DNA from: Bolinopsis microptera
Lineage: Eukaryota > Ctenophora > Tentaculata > Lobata > Bolinopsidae
Direction of reading: 5' to 3'
NCBI RefSeq assembly: GCF_026151205.1
Contig: NC_087078.1
Coordinates: 11,046,175-11,110,174 of the forward strand
Length of the DNA: 64,000 nt
How positions within the stretch are numbered: position 1 is the first letter of the stretch; each line of letters begins with the position of its first letter. Positions 1 through 11,151 of the stretch are shown here, piece after piece. Position numbers and translations under genes: made by a program. The notes under the pieces are model-generated. The model saw only the letters and a list, made by a program, of their open reading frames with translations, was not told where the DNA came from and ran no database searches.

Positions 1-65
1 TATCAAATTGAATAAATACAAAATAGGTTAAATGTGCGATTTTATCAACGATTAATTAATTACAG

Positions 66-597
66 GTAGCATACATGCTAGAAAGTGGGGTATCTGACAG
101 ATTACCAATCGCAACAGTCAAGAAGATTACTAGCGTTTTGAAGAAAATGGGGATCTACCAAGACCCAAATATGTTCTACAGGTTGGAAAATCTTATTGTA
201 GACTGTTTGACACCTTATTTTTCTTACTGTTAGAAGCTCAGAAAATTCGTGTAAACATTTATGAAAATTTAAGCAACACAATTCTATAATATTAATAATA
301 TTAAGTACGGCAGATAGTACATACTTTCTGAAGAGATTAGTCTTTCAAAAGTTCTGAAGTTAATTAACTTTTAAAAACTTAACTTCTTATTCTAGATGGG
401 CCTTGACGGCAATAAAACTTGGAGATAGGAGCATTGAGGACGACGCTCGGGATTACATCGAGACAAACATGCGGAACCCTGGAGCTAGAGCTCTCTTTTC
501 TCTTTTGAGTGAGAGGGCCGAGGATGGTGCAGATCGAAAGAAACTGAAAAACATCCAGAAAATGTTCGAAGAGGAAAGTTATGTGCCATGGAATTAG
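66..597 (+). CDS. Last two exons of an unrecognised protein-coding gene (3' end only)
   Basis: Two exons join cleanly: 66-181 (after an ACAG acceptor, ending before GTTGG) and 396-597 (after TTCTAG), with stop TAG at 595-597. The junction is phase 2 (AG+A gives Arg), reading ...NMFYR then WALTAIKLGDRS. The 105-residue tail is charged and probably helical, with no signal peptide or membrane segment, and ends EEESYVPWN. I do not recognise the family. The conserved-looking aromatic C-terminus VPWN and the preserved phase across the intron argue for a real gene rather than chance. The rest of the gene lies upstream of the window. Confidence 0.6.
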
Positions 598-1070
598 GGA
601 TATTAAACATGTCGTAAATGTAGATGACTTGTTGTTCGGAAAACGTCTTGACTAGGGCGAATATTTTATAACATATGATAAGCCAGATCGAACTTATCTT
701 AATTATTATAATTATATAATTATGATTATATGTTACCTATTCATTATTATGACATGTACCCTGTGCATGTTAAATTATGCAGACAGTATAACTATAAAGT
801 TGTAACTGTTTCATATTATGGCTATGAGAGACTTATTTTAATTTAGTTACTGTTAGTGGCCCCATTAAATTATTCTTGCTAACTTTTCGTTCCATAAACA
901 TTGAAGAAATTGTGAATTTATAATTGTTTTAAGAAACGTTTGTTAGAGAATGCAGACAATCGTTTCTTTTCGTTCTTTTTAGCTTGCTATATTTAAAATA
1001 ACGTTCTTCCTAAATTTGAAACTGAAAGGGCCAAATCGAATGTCGAAGTGTTCAAGATGCAAAAATTTGC
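598..1070. other. AT-rich 3' flank, no gene seen
   Basis: This stretch follows the stop codon at 595-597 and is low-complexity AT-rich DNA, presumably 3' UTR and intergenic sequence. I see no coding exon or repeat structure here. Confidence 0.5.
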
Positions 1071-2757
1071 TTACTGGGCCGCGCTCAGCCTGTCATTCCG
1101 CCGAATCTCTATTTTATGTTTATGAACATAATAGCCTGAGGTCCCCAGGTAAGAATTTGCGTACCTTAGTCGCTGACCTGTACTGAACTGTCATCGGGTC
1201 CTAACGCTATTTTTAAGAGACGAACATTCAGCAAAAAGCCGGAAGTCGCTATCTCTAATCTTTCACTTTTGAAAATAGCCGGCCCCGAGCCGGTAAGGTT
1301 TTTTGGAATACCAATTATTACCCAAGCCAGGAGGGTCTATCTCCAAAATCAAAAATATATAAATAGCTATTTGCAAAATGTTTAAGTTTAACCATTAACG
1401 GGTGATACTCGTAAAATATTTGTTCCAAATATTTATAGACCGTTGACGAGTCAACTAGTTGATGGATGTTATGTTACTCGTCTAAATTTCTTCGAAGTCT
1501 AGTAGCGCGCGCCGCTTTCTTCTCGAAAGCGCCGGGCCAGAACAGTAACAATGGTCAAGTCAACTAGGCGCGCGTACTCTTGATCATTGATCGGTTATAA
1601 ACTATTGAAGTTACAAAAATGTCTTCACATGCAAAAATAGCGTTTCCTTCCCAGGAGAAAATTGAGGACTTTGTAGATTTTGACGGATACTATTTAAATT
1701 TCGTCGAAGTAGCGCGGCGCGTAGTGCGCCGTGCTTTCTTCTCAAAATGCATGAATGTTATCAAAAGGTGCGCACTGCACGATAAAAATAAATTTGCTCG
1801 GACGCGGATTTTCATTTGACCATTGTTAATGGTAGGTGGTGCGCAATCGACAGTGAGCCGCGCGTGCCGACTGTAGGATGGTTTTTTAGAATTTAGTGCT
1901 AATTTCGGCCAGCACACTTTTCTTCAAACAAATAGATATTGAGTATTCTTCCCGACCTCCAATTGCAACAAAAATTGGTAAGCTCAAAGCTTACTCATAG
2001 ACTTACAAGAATGTGTCCGAAAAATGTAAAGCATATCCAACCATCAGACATTATGTTAAGGCTAAAAGCAGCGTATTTTGCCCCATTTTGATCACTATAT
2101 CAACTCTGATATCCACCAAATTTTTCAGACAGTTGTGAAATTGCCCTATTGGAAGGTCGTCGCCAATTTTCAGAATGATCTCATTCAAGAAACCGAAGAT
2201 ATATCCGAATAATACGACAAAAATGGTCAAATTTGGACGAATTTAGTCAAATTACGCGACTTTTACAGCTACTTTTGCTCAAAAGCCGCGCACCATCAAA
2301 TATGGCAACTAGGCGAAACTCACTGATCTTTCCGAAAAGGTATAACAAATTTGGTATTGTGAAAATTCTCACAGTCTCTATGCTCTAGAAAACAGTGGAA
2401 CAAAAATTTTTTAAATCCGATCAGCAAGTTTATTTTTATCGTGCACCCCCCTATTAATGGTTTGGCCCGGCGCACTTGCCATCGGACTAAAATTTCGAAA
2501 AGAAAGTTAAGCGGCGCACGCTACTTCGAAGAAATTTAGACGAATAATCAATAACATTAAATTTTTATAATTTTTGTATTATTGTTTTCTGATTAGAGTG
2601 TGAGCTTTTTCACAATTCAAAATTTTAAATTTGTTATACCTTTTTGGAATGATTTGTGAGTTTTGTGCTAATTACCTGGGGACCCCAGTCTATTATTGAT
2701 TATGTTCATAAACATATAAAGATTCGGCGGAATGACAGGCTGAGCTCCGCCCAGTAA
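1071..2757. mobile_element. 1.7 kb inverted-repeat DNA element (non-autonomous)
   Basis: The left end (TTACTGGGCCGCGCTCAGCC..., 1071 to about 1152) recurs as its reverse complement at about 2680-2757. Matching blocks are CTCAGCCTGTCATTCCGCCG, a block around TATGTTTATGAACATAA, and GGTCCCCAGGTAA. Inside, a second inverted pair (about 1485-1560 and 2455-2545) carries CGTCTAAATTTCTTCGAAGT and a CGCGCGCC-rich segment. No transposase reading frame survives; short frames here are incidental. A TA dinucleotide flanks CTGGG at both ends, which would fit a TA target as in Tc1/mariner, but the superfamily is not settled. Related pieces lie at about 3800-3960, 12470-12720, 12996-13045 and 13300-13345, so this is a local multi-copy family. 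Confidence 0.65.
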
Positions 2758-3540
2758 CAATGCGCTAAGTGCCATATTTAATGATGCGAGGTTTTTGGAG
2801 CTTCAATTAGTGTAAAAGTTCCGTAATTCGACATAATTCGTCGATTTTCGTTGTATTATTTTATTATGTTTTTGCTTATACATGGAAAGAGATCATTTTG
2901 AAAATTTGTTTAAAGACCTTCTAATCGGACTTTCAAAACTGTCCGAAAAACTTGGTGGATATTAAAATTGATATGATATAGTAATGAAAATGGAGCAAAA
3001 TACGTTGCTTTGAGCTCAAGAAAACAACAATTTCAAGAAAACAACAATTTTATTTAGTATCAATTAAAGCAAACATAAATATATTTTATATATAACTAGC
3101 AGGACCTTTTTACCAGATATCTTAGGGGACTTGGAGTAGCAAGAGAATGGATAGACTAGAAGGTATATACCTATTACAAAAATACGTCAAAAAGAATCAA
3201 GGGTGATACAGGATCGGAGAGTGCAGACCGTAAAGTTTACGCACCCACCCTTGCCTCCTAAATTCTTGGTTGGGTAGGCATTTATGCGAACTTGGTCGTT
3301 TATACGTTCCAAGTCGCTTTGTTTAAAATTAATAAAATTTATCTCAGGAGTTAACTTCATTCAACAATAATAATATCAATATCAATTTATCGCATAAATT
3401 TAACTATCGAATACAGGTTTGATTATCGAATATAGGTTCGATTATCAAATATAGGTTCGATTTGTAAAATAAAATATTTAATTATTAAAAACATTACGAG
3501 CTGAATGTAACAAATTGTTTAACGATTGTATATGCATTGA
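2758..3540. other. AT-rich non-coding stretch with a short tandem repeat
   Basis: No gene seen. About 3410-3462 contains roughly three imperfect copies of a ~20-bp unit (GGTTCGATTATCGAATATA-like). The rest is unremarkable AT-rich DNA. Confidence 0.4.
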
Positions 3541-3559
3541 AAGTCTATTTAAGTTTGTA

Positions 3560-4150
3560 GCGCAATGCACTACTGCAGGTCGCGCGTGCATCCAATAATG
3601 CTTCTCGCAACCACTTATGCAGATCGGCGAGATGCGAAGGATTGACATCGTCAATCAAATTTAAGTAGTAAGCTAACTAGTTTTGATTAAATTGGATCGA
3701 AGGAAAATTACTCGATATGCATTTGTTTTACGAATTTTGTGCTGGCCGAAATTAGCGCAAAAAAACTATTCTATAACTCAAAAGTTGATTGACGATGTCA
3801 ACACATCGTGCATCAGGATCGTTGCTCTGCAAAGCAAAGCAACGGATGTTACTCGTCTAAATTTCTTCGAAGTAGCGCGCGCCACTTTCTTCTCGAAATG
3901 GTCCGATGGCAAGTGCTACGAAGTAGCGCGCGCCGGGCCAGACCATTAACAATTTGCTCTAACCAGAGCCCTCTCGCTTGCAGTAGCGCGCGACCGCCGG
4001 AGGTCTATCCTACTTGTGAAGGCCTATCCTACTTGTGAAACAAGCGCGTCACGCAGTACGCGTAGGCACATGGCTATGTGAAATTAACAATGGTCAAGAA
4101 TGCGAAGCAAGAATGCTAGTTTGCGCGGCGCGTCGAAGCGGCATGAACTC
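3560..4150 (+). repeat. Degenerate copies of the CGCGCGCC / TTCTTCGAAGTAGCG repeat family
   Basis: The segment 3845-3955 repeats the internal block of the 1071-2757 element almost verbatim (ACTCGTCTAAATTTCTTCGA, then GTAGCGCGCGCC, then GGGCCAGACCATTAACAA). Further CGCG-rich pieces and two CTATCCTACTTGTGAA copies follow at about 4003-4038. The short reading frames here overlap in several phases and share this repeat sequence, so I treat them as non-coding. Confidence 0.5.
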
Positions 4151-4159
4151 AAAAGCTTC

Positions 4160-4960
4160 TTTTTATGTTATTGATGCACCTGAAGAATTAGAAAAGAGCT
4201 ATCACAACTTTATTCTGACCCAACAAGTAGGAAGTGTATGCATTTTTAAGGGTCTGATAGGTTTAAGGAAAACGAGTAAGTAATATCCTAATTCCATAAT
4301 GACCAAAGCACAAAAACAAATCAAATAACATTGTTTTGTATCTTTTTTAGACCATTGTTCAAAAATTTGCAGTATTCTAAATTGCTAAAAAACCGAAAAC
4401 TCATTGAACTAGAGTGAACTCAGTGATTGTAGGTACATTTATTATAAGCTACCAAGCTAAGACGCGCACCGAGTTGGAGTATCATCCGTTAAACTCAGTG
4501 ACCATTCAATCAAGTTTTGGAAAGTTCCTTTTATAGTTTTGATAACAGACATAATTATATCATGGTTGGGTATCACCGTTTTGTGAAACTTCAGGTCTTT
4601 TTTCGATTTTGACTAATAATCCATCCAATGAGAAAACTGGATCTGTACAACCGTTTAGTATCTTACATGCATAACAAGTATCAGGGAGCGGTATTTTGGA
4701 ACCTAGGGGCAGCATGCAGAATCAGCAGAAGGGTAGTGCACACCATGATAATGCACATTATTAGCATCTCTATCAATACCATCTAGCAGAGCTTTCCTGC
4801 TTGCTTTTAGTAAAGGTTACTCATCAACATTGTTGTTTGGTTGCTTTTTATATGTAGTGGCACAACAACTTAAAGTGCACAGGTGTGCCACGAAAACAGT
4901 TCAGGACACAATAAAACCTGAAAAAGCAACCCACATTTATATTCTAAACCAGGTTAGGGT
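4160..4960. other. Non-coding stretch, nothing recognised
   Basis: Apart from short incidental reading frames I find no exon, tandem repeat or transposon end in this interval. Confidence 0.35.
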
Positions 4961-4966
4961 ATAAGT

Positions 4967-5108
4967 GTACAGCTTATGACAACAGATAACTTGCTGGAGG
5001 GGGATATTCGGTTGTTTTATACTCTAGCTGGACAAAGAGGGTCCGAAAAAAAATGTTTGGGATGAGATGTGAAAATGTAGACCTCAGCCGATGGAGTTAT
5101 TTTATTAG
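4967..5108 (+). pseudogene. Duplicated fragment of the BTB gene's last exon, part A
   Basis: This fragment is near-identical to 17679-17821 in the last exon of the BTB gene, sharing CAGATAAC, GGAGGGGGATATTCG, GACAAAGAGGGTCCGAA and CAGCCGATGGAGTTATTTTA. It has small indels (an extra A run after GTCCGAA) that break the frame. The copy stops at ...TTATTAG, and the next base of the parent sequence is found only 2.65 kb further on at 7759, so the duplicate was split by later insertions. It is non-functional. Confidence 0.85.
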
Positions 5109-5779
5109 GAAAACAAATTTTAGGAAAACAAATTTAAATTTTGGTATTTATTAATCAATGAAACAAGAAATTTCAATGAAACAAGAAATTTAATTTTAGC
5201 ACATTTTACAGAATAAAAAGATGTAAAACAATTCATAAAATATAATGCCCATTTGGTGTATGACTTTTTGTCCTTGACTGCTAGTTTGGTTTTGGAAGGA
5301 CAGGTAACTAACGGGGCAAGGAATGCGCGTGCCTGAAAGCTTTTGCACACACCGAAACGCTAGTTCAGTTAGGTTTTTAGAGACAAGGCTCATATTAGGA
5401 CTAGAAGAAATTTTTTAGTAGACATTAGGGGTTCTGTTTATAGTTGATACTATAGGTTGCAGTCTTGTTGTGACAAAAAGCCTACACTAAAACATGCTTT
5501 AGTTTATATTGTGTAGTTCAAGGATATAAAATGTAGCTTCAAGGTGGATATTAAAGAGCTGGCGAAAGATTATGGCCTTTGTATCAATGGTTATAATAAG
5601 CTATAAATATCTTAAACTATACAGTGCTAATTAAAAATTTCTTTATACTTCATTCTCAGATTAGATTTAGAAAATTCAAAAAATATACATTTATTTTATT
5701 AATACTTTCTCACACATTCTTTACTCACAGGACAAGACTTGGAAAACAGTAGCCTAGGGGAATTTAATTGAGATGTGTG

Positions 5780-6955
5780 TGACCAGCCAGTTATAATGTT
5801 TGGAAAATAATATTTGTGCAGTCAAAATCTTTTACGGTCCAATCAAGCAGGGCGTGGTTATGCTGATTGGCTAATAGCGCACGTTTAAGTTTTCCTCGCA
5901 AGCACATTACACTAGTAGTAAAGTCAGTCATTCTGAACTTTGGGGTTAAAATGTTAAAAATTTTGGTTGACCTAGTGTTGTGGTTGTCAGGTGGGTCTAC
6001 CTGACAGATTAGAAGGCAGGGTTTCCTCGACGAACATGTGTAACCTTCATATAGGGATATTGGAGCACGGAATTTCATTATCTTGTAGAGCTCGAGGTAA
6101 CTGTGGTATGTATAGAGATTTTGTATAGCTAGAATATTATTATGCTTGAATATCGGTTTGGTGTGTTCTTTTATGAAAAATTTTTGGTCAAGTTTCTGGT
6201 GTCCTATAGGCCTAGTACGTGCACAAGTCTTAAACTTATCAAGGTACGCCAGCCTATCACCAAATAGTACTCTGAGACAGTACTTCTGAGCAGTAAATAT
6301 TGAGCTTATACGTTGCTTAGCTGCCCCACCCCATACAGATATACAGTAGGAAAGATGTGATTCGAACAGAGTATAATATAATTGTTGATGTAGAAATTCT
6401 GGAAGGGAGCAGCGAAGTCTACATAAAGTGGATGTGGAATGATTTAGAGTTCGCTTAAGAGCTTTAATGTGATCTTCCCATGATAGGTTCTCGTCAATTA
6501 TAACACCCAGAAATTTTGCGGATGAAACCTTTTTGATTGGAAAGTTGTCTATAGTTAGTACAGCTTCAGGGTGTGATAAAATCTCTGACTTAGAACCTGC
6601 CATGGTGGGTTTGAAGTGTATGTAGCAGCACTTGGACATGTTTATATGTAACTTATTCGCTCTCATATAAGACTGTAATGATGACAAAAGCTCATTTCCT
6701 CGTTCATATGCCTCACGTTTTGTTTTGCCGACAACAAATATATTAGTATCATCAGCAAAGGTAACAAATGATCCTAGTTTAGAACTGTTTGTGATGTCGT
6801 TCATATAAAGAAGAAATAGGAGAGGTCCAAGAATTGAATTGAACCCTGCGGGACACCAAATTGAATAGATAGGGTATCTGATTTTTCTCCTACAACTTCG
6901 GTGTATTGTTGCCTGTTTGTTAAGTAGCTTTTTATGAGGTTATTTGCAACTCATT
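5780..6955 (-). mobile_element. 5'-truncated non-LTR retrotransposon fragment (reverse transcriptase), copy 1
   Basis: The minus-strand frame 5791-6804 (337 codons) carries the RT catalytic motif FADDTNIF, then a thumb-like region with FLGVIIDENLSWEDHI. The block LPEFLHQQLYYTLFESHLSY and a WGGAAK block follow. Upstream (6805-6955) the RT reads on as GVPQGS, but a small duplication (TTCAATTCAATTC) breaks the frame just before LGPLLFLLYMNDI, so the copy is dead. It belongs to the same family as the copy at 8871-10233, but lacks about 45 residues of a Cys/His-rich stretch that copy has. No endonuclease domain is present, as expected of a 5'-truncated insertion. It sits inside the disrupted BTB-exon duplicate. 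Confidence 0.88.
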
Positions 6956-7129
6956 AATAACAATCAAAACATATCATATCATAAAAATAAAGCCGCGCGT
7001 TGGTTGACTGCCTCAGTAAGGTGAATAATTTAAGCTTACAGGTGCCCTGCGCAATTACAGAACCTCATGCTGCGATCACATGATCACGAGGACCTGTGAG
7101 CGCCAAATTTAATTTAAAGTTTCTAGAAA

Positions 7130-7758
7130 TCATACATCACTACGCCCACATCCAGAAACACGCCATCTTGCAAGGCAGCTTTGGAGGAAATTTTTTTTGG
7201 GAGGAAAAACGGGAGAAAAAGAGGAAATTTTTGAGAAGTTACTCCTAAATTTCGAAATATTTTTTTGGAATAAAGACAAATTAATTGAGGAAATTTTTGA
7301 AGAAAATGTTTCGATTGTATAAAAATCAAAGAGGAACATCCCGTCAGTTTTGGAACACAGTGAAATATTCTGATTGGAGAATGCAGATTGTTGTGAAGTT
7401 ACCAAATTTACGTGAGTACTTGATTCTTTTCAATCCCAGTTTATTACTGTCCTACAAATTTCTTTAATGCCAAATGCCGTCTAAAACACCCTATTTCGCA
7501 AAAAAATTCCGGGGGCTGCGCCCCCTAGCCCCCGCCAAGGGGCTCCGCCCCTGGACCCCGCTGGGGGCTGCGCCCCCAGACCCCAGCCACGGCTTGCTCG
7601 CTTTGCTCGCTGCGCAGCTGGATTGGACACGTAGACTCGCTTCGCTCGCCGACAGCCCCCCCAAACTTGCGAGCAAAGCGAGCTGGCCACAGAATTTAGA
7701 AAAAAACGCATCTGGGAGGAAATATAAAACTTTCTGGATGTGGGTCACTACGAGTTGA
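7130..7758. mobile_element. MITE-like insertion with short inverted ends and a GC-rich hairpin core
   Basis: The left end CACTACGCCCACATCCAGAA (about 7139) and right end TTTCTGGATGTGGGTCACTA (about 7731-7750) are imperfect inverted repeats sharing CCCACATCCAGAAA. The core at 7506-7690 is strongly GC-rich in an otherwise AT-rich region and is packed with small hairpins such as GGGGGCTGCGCCCCC, GGGGCTCCGCCCC and GCTCGCTTTGCTCGC. Long open frames here on both strands reflect this composition, not genes. The insertion directly abuts part B of the duplicated BTB exon at 7759. Confidence 0.55.
7506..7690. repeat. GC-rich hairpin cluster
   Basis: This patch is a run of short perfect palindromes (GGGGGCTGCGCCCCC twice, GGGGCTCCGCCCC, GCTCGCTTTGCTCGC, GACTCGCTTCGCTCGCC) with base composition sharply unlike its surroundings. 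It has no coding signal. Such clusters can form strong secondary structure in DNA or RNA. Origin by insertion of a compositionally foreign or self-replicating repeat is an inference. Confidence 0.7.
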
Positions 7759-8825
7759 GGGATGTAATGAATCGAATTGGAACAGACAATTCCTGAACAA
7801 TGTCCCACCTGATAAAGTTAAAAACTGGATTATAACCAAAACTTCTATACACCTAAAGGTAGTGTGTAACAGAGTGACTGTCCTCAATTTCAACTTTGCT
7901 GTGGACTGTGATTCAGCTAAAAAAGATGGTGAAAAATTATGGTCATTGAAGGCTATGTCGTTTAATTTCTTCATACATTCTAAATATCTCACTTCAAAGC
8001 AACTGATAGTGAGGAATATAACTTGTTAGTCGGTTTTCACACTACCAATTCATCGTTCATCTTTGCCTGTGTTTCTTGAAAGATTGAGTTACCTTAATAT
8101 TCTCTTGCATATTGTTGAGTACTGTGCATAATAATAACTTAATCTACATTTAGGTCACCAGTTTATCTTAATGCTTCATAGAGTTGGATGCTGCTAAACC
8201 TTTTTTTATATTTTCGGAACCAATTTCTAAAGTAACTTTATATTGAGGTTTTAGCAAAAAATGTGTTGTTTTTTAAAACTAATATTCTTTGTAAATTATG
8301 TTTTATCTAGGTCATATAACTCTTTCATGTTTTGTTAATTTTATCAATAATTTCGAAGTGTTTCCGATACAAAATTATGACGAAATTTTCATATAAAAAC
8401 AATTTTTATTTAATATAACTAATATAAAATCTACCCTTATTCTAATTTACAAACATGACGTGTCTCTCTGAGAAACCCAGATCTGATTTGAATTCAAACG
8501 AATTTGTCTATTGCCAGGCTTCTCTGTCAATCATCCGATAACAATTACGCCCCTTCTTCCTTCAGCGCCTCTGAAGAAGTATACTTTTTAGTTTAAAGAC
8601 AATGACTTATTGCAAATCAAAGGGCGATATAAAATTGCGACTGATTTACCTGTGAAGAAATGACAACATAACCTGAATAATTTGACAAAGTTAAGCATTG
8701 GATTATAAATAAAACTTCTGCATACTTGAAAATAGTATGTAACGGAGTGACCGTTCTAAATTTTAACTTTGGAACTGACTGTGATTCGGATAAAAGAAAT
8801 GGCGTAGAAATATGGTCAAGAAAAG
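7759..8825 (+). pseudogene. Duplicated fragment of the BTB gene's last exon and 3' flank, part B
   Basis: This segment aligns continuously with 17823-18880. It covers the end of the BTB gene's last exon, its 3' flank, and a second degenerate copy of the same exon (here about 8680-8825). Identity is high in the exon; differences include GAGGGG changed to AATCG and AAAATATGG changed to AAAAGATGG, plus small deletions. Part A lies at 4967-5108, so one duplicate was split by about 2.65 kb of transposon DNA. After 8825 this copy continues with exon-like sequence (AAAGCACTTTATTTTAAATC) that the parent locus has lost to a minisatellite, so it preserves ancestral sequence. Confidence 0.88.
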
Positions 8826-8870
8826 CACTTTATTTTAAATCCAAGTAAGTAAATCCGTAAATCACGTCGA

Positions 8871-10233
8871 AGAAAAACGGAATAATAAAAACCACGTATT
8901 AGGAATATTTATCGATCTCTCTAAAGCATTTGATACCTTACCATTTGATATGCTACTTAAGAAACTTAGTAATTACGGAGTTAGAGGAAACGCACTAAAG
9001 CTGCTCTCCAGCTATCTAAATAATAGATACCAGTATGTTAGTGTACTTGGTGAAGAATCAGAGCCTCTCCCAGTTAAACTAGGCGTACCTCAAGGATCCG
9101 TTTTGGGCCCCTTGCTTTTTCTTATCTATATAAATGACATCTATAGATGTAGTACATTAGGAACATTTGTACTATTTGCAGATGACACAAACATCTTTGT
9201 AGCTGCTGAAACTAAGGAACAAGCATACAAAATAGCGAATGAAATTCTCGACTCTGTGTGCCAATATATGCGCCATAACCTACTGCACATTAATGTTAAA
9301 AAATCTTGTTACATGTACTTCTCGCCTACTAAACGTAAGACCATTGATAATACTGAAAATGACTTGAATCTAGAAATTGATGGGATCCCGATCAAACAGG
9401 TTACTGAAACGAAATTTCTAGGTGTAATTATTGATGACAAACTGAGTTGGACACCTCATATCGAGAAACTAACTAAGAAATTAAACAGCATATGTGGCCG
9501 TATTTATCGAATAAAAAACTCCCTCCCCAGCCAGCTGTACAAACAGATATACCACACTCTTTTTGAATCTCATCTAGGATACGGTATAACTGTATGGGGT
9601 GGTGTATCAATTAATAAGCTTTCACCACTATTCCTTGCACAGAAGAAATGTGTCCGAATCTTATTTGGGGACTCGGAAGCATTTAGCGACAAGTTTAAAA
9701 CTTGTTCTCGTAGCAGGCCAATCCAGTGCAGTATAAACAAGAAAGGTCAAATATCCAATGAATCAACTATACCTCACATTAAACCGTGTTCTATATGTAT
9801 CAGCTTGAGGAAGACTGGTGATAAACAAGCAAGGCCACATCGCTGCCAAATACTTGGGGCAGAATTCCACTCTAGAGAATCAACAAAACCTATTTTCCAA
9901 TCTAAGGAACTAATGACAGTACATAACATATATGGATACAGATGCATTACTGAAACAATGAAGATAGTGAAGAGTCATCAGCCCATATCCATGTATTCTC
10001 TCTTTAAGAAGTCTGAGCTCAGAGATGACAGATTTGTGACACCACACTCATCTCACAATTTCGCATATAAAGGGGCAAATTTATGGAATAGGTTTCTTGA
10101 GCAGTCAAATGCACGTGGTAAAATAGGTTCACTAGGTTCAATTAAATCCCGATTGAAGCTTTCTATCATGAAGGCTCAACACCAACCTGACAATATTAAC
10201 TGGCAGGACTTAAACTTCAACACTTTCCTATGA
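8871..10233 (+). mobile_element. 5'-truncated non-LTR retrotransposon (reverse transcriptase), copy 2
   Basis: An open frame runs from about 8871 to the stop at 10231-10233. It has RT motifs in order: LGIFIDLSKAFDTLPFDMLL (first catalytic Asp), GVPQGSVLGPLLFLIYINDI, then FADDTNIF (catalytic Asp pair). A thumb follows with FLGVIIDDKLSWTPHI, FESHLGYGITVWGG, and a Cys-rich insert (CSRSRPIQC ... PCSIC). The C-terminal part contains NLWNRFLE-like sequence. No stop interrupts about 450 codons, so the copy is fairly young. The N-terminal RT region, the endonuclease and ORF1 are missing. The motif set fits the jockey/CR1 group of LINEs; the exact clade is not determined. It inserted next to part B of the duplicated BTB exon. 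Confidence 0.92.
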
Positions 10234-11151
10234 AAAGACCCCCATTTATATTTATATCTTTTAGATTTTACACCTGTCACTCACATCATATATGCACCAC
10301 AAAAGAAAAAAGATTCATTCAATCATTACATTATACACTCACACATGCACACAAAACATTAAAGCAGGTTACACGCGGGTGTAACGTTCACTTTATCCGA
10401 AGGGAAAAATAATACTTTACGTAACGCGCGATTTACGTCTTGGTAGCTAAATTATTCAAGTGCTATTTGTCAGAGCGACACAAATGCGCGAGCGCTTGCG
10501 CGGCTCACCTATCCAACACTCTTGTTTACATCGTATCAGGCAATGGTTCAGTTTAATTATGGTAAGGGCACAGCCTGTCAAAAACCCTTTTCGCATGATC
10601 CGTCGACACCGCCTGAAGGTGAATGCATAATAACGGATCATGAACGTACGGAATCAAACGTTAATAAGCTTGCAGCTTCCGATGAAAATGTATTCAACTT
10701 TGTGTCATGCTTGAATTGGTTTTGGACCTCTTCAATGCTTTTAATTTATTTATTATTGTTATTTGGTATTATGAGCTGATATGTATATATACATACGGTA
10801 TCTAAAATTAAGCGTATAGCGAGCATATTTAACAATTTTTAAGCAATAATGTATTGCGAGCAGCTGTAACTTAAATATCGCATAAAAATCATATAATTAT
10901 AACACAAAACTAAAATTTTATTGGAATCTAGGTTAAACTAAGATAAAATTAATATCAGCCCCTTCGCCACTCTCAGCAGTCAACCAGGGCTCATAAAAGC
11001 TTAACAGCGCCTGGGTCCGTTCACCAACTGTGCTAATGTGAGTGGCGGTGTGGTAAAACCCATTTTAACAGCGTGAATACTTATCAAATATAAGCGCGCT
11101 AGCTGCTAGCATACTTGTATCATTTAATTTTTAATCAAATTTATTCGGATA
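10234..11151. other. LINE 3' flank and AT-rich spacer, no gene seen
   Basis: About 10234-10400 is presumably the 3' end of the adjacent retrotransposon. The rest has short incidental frames only. A GC-richer block at about 10957-11060 (CCCTTCGCCACTCTCAGCAG...) looks like part of a dispersed repeat but I cannot assign it. Confidence 0.35.

Noticed and set aside
7474-7808. Overlapping long frames on both strands in the GC-rich patch
   Set aside because: Low stop-codon density follows from GC content. There is no domain, and the hairpins explain the sequence.
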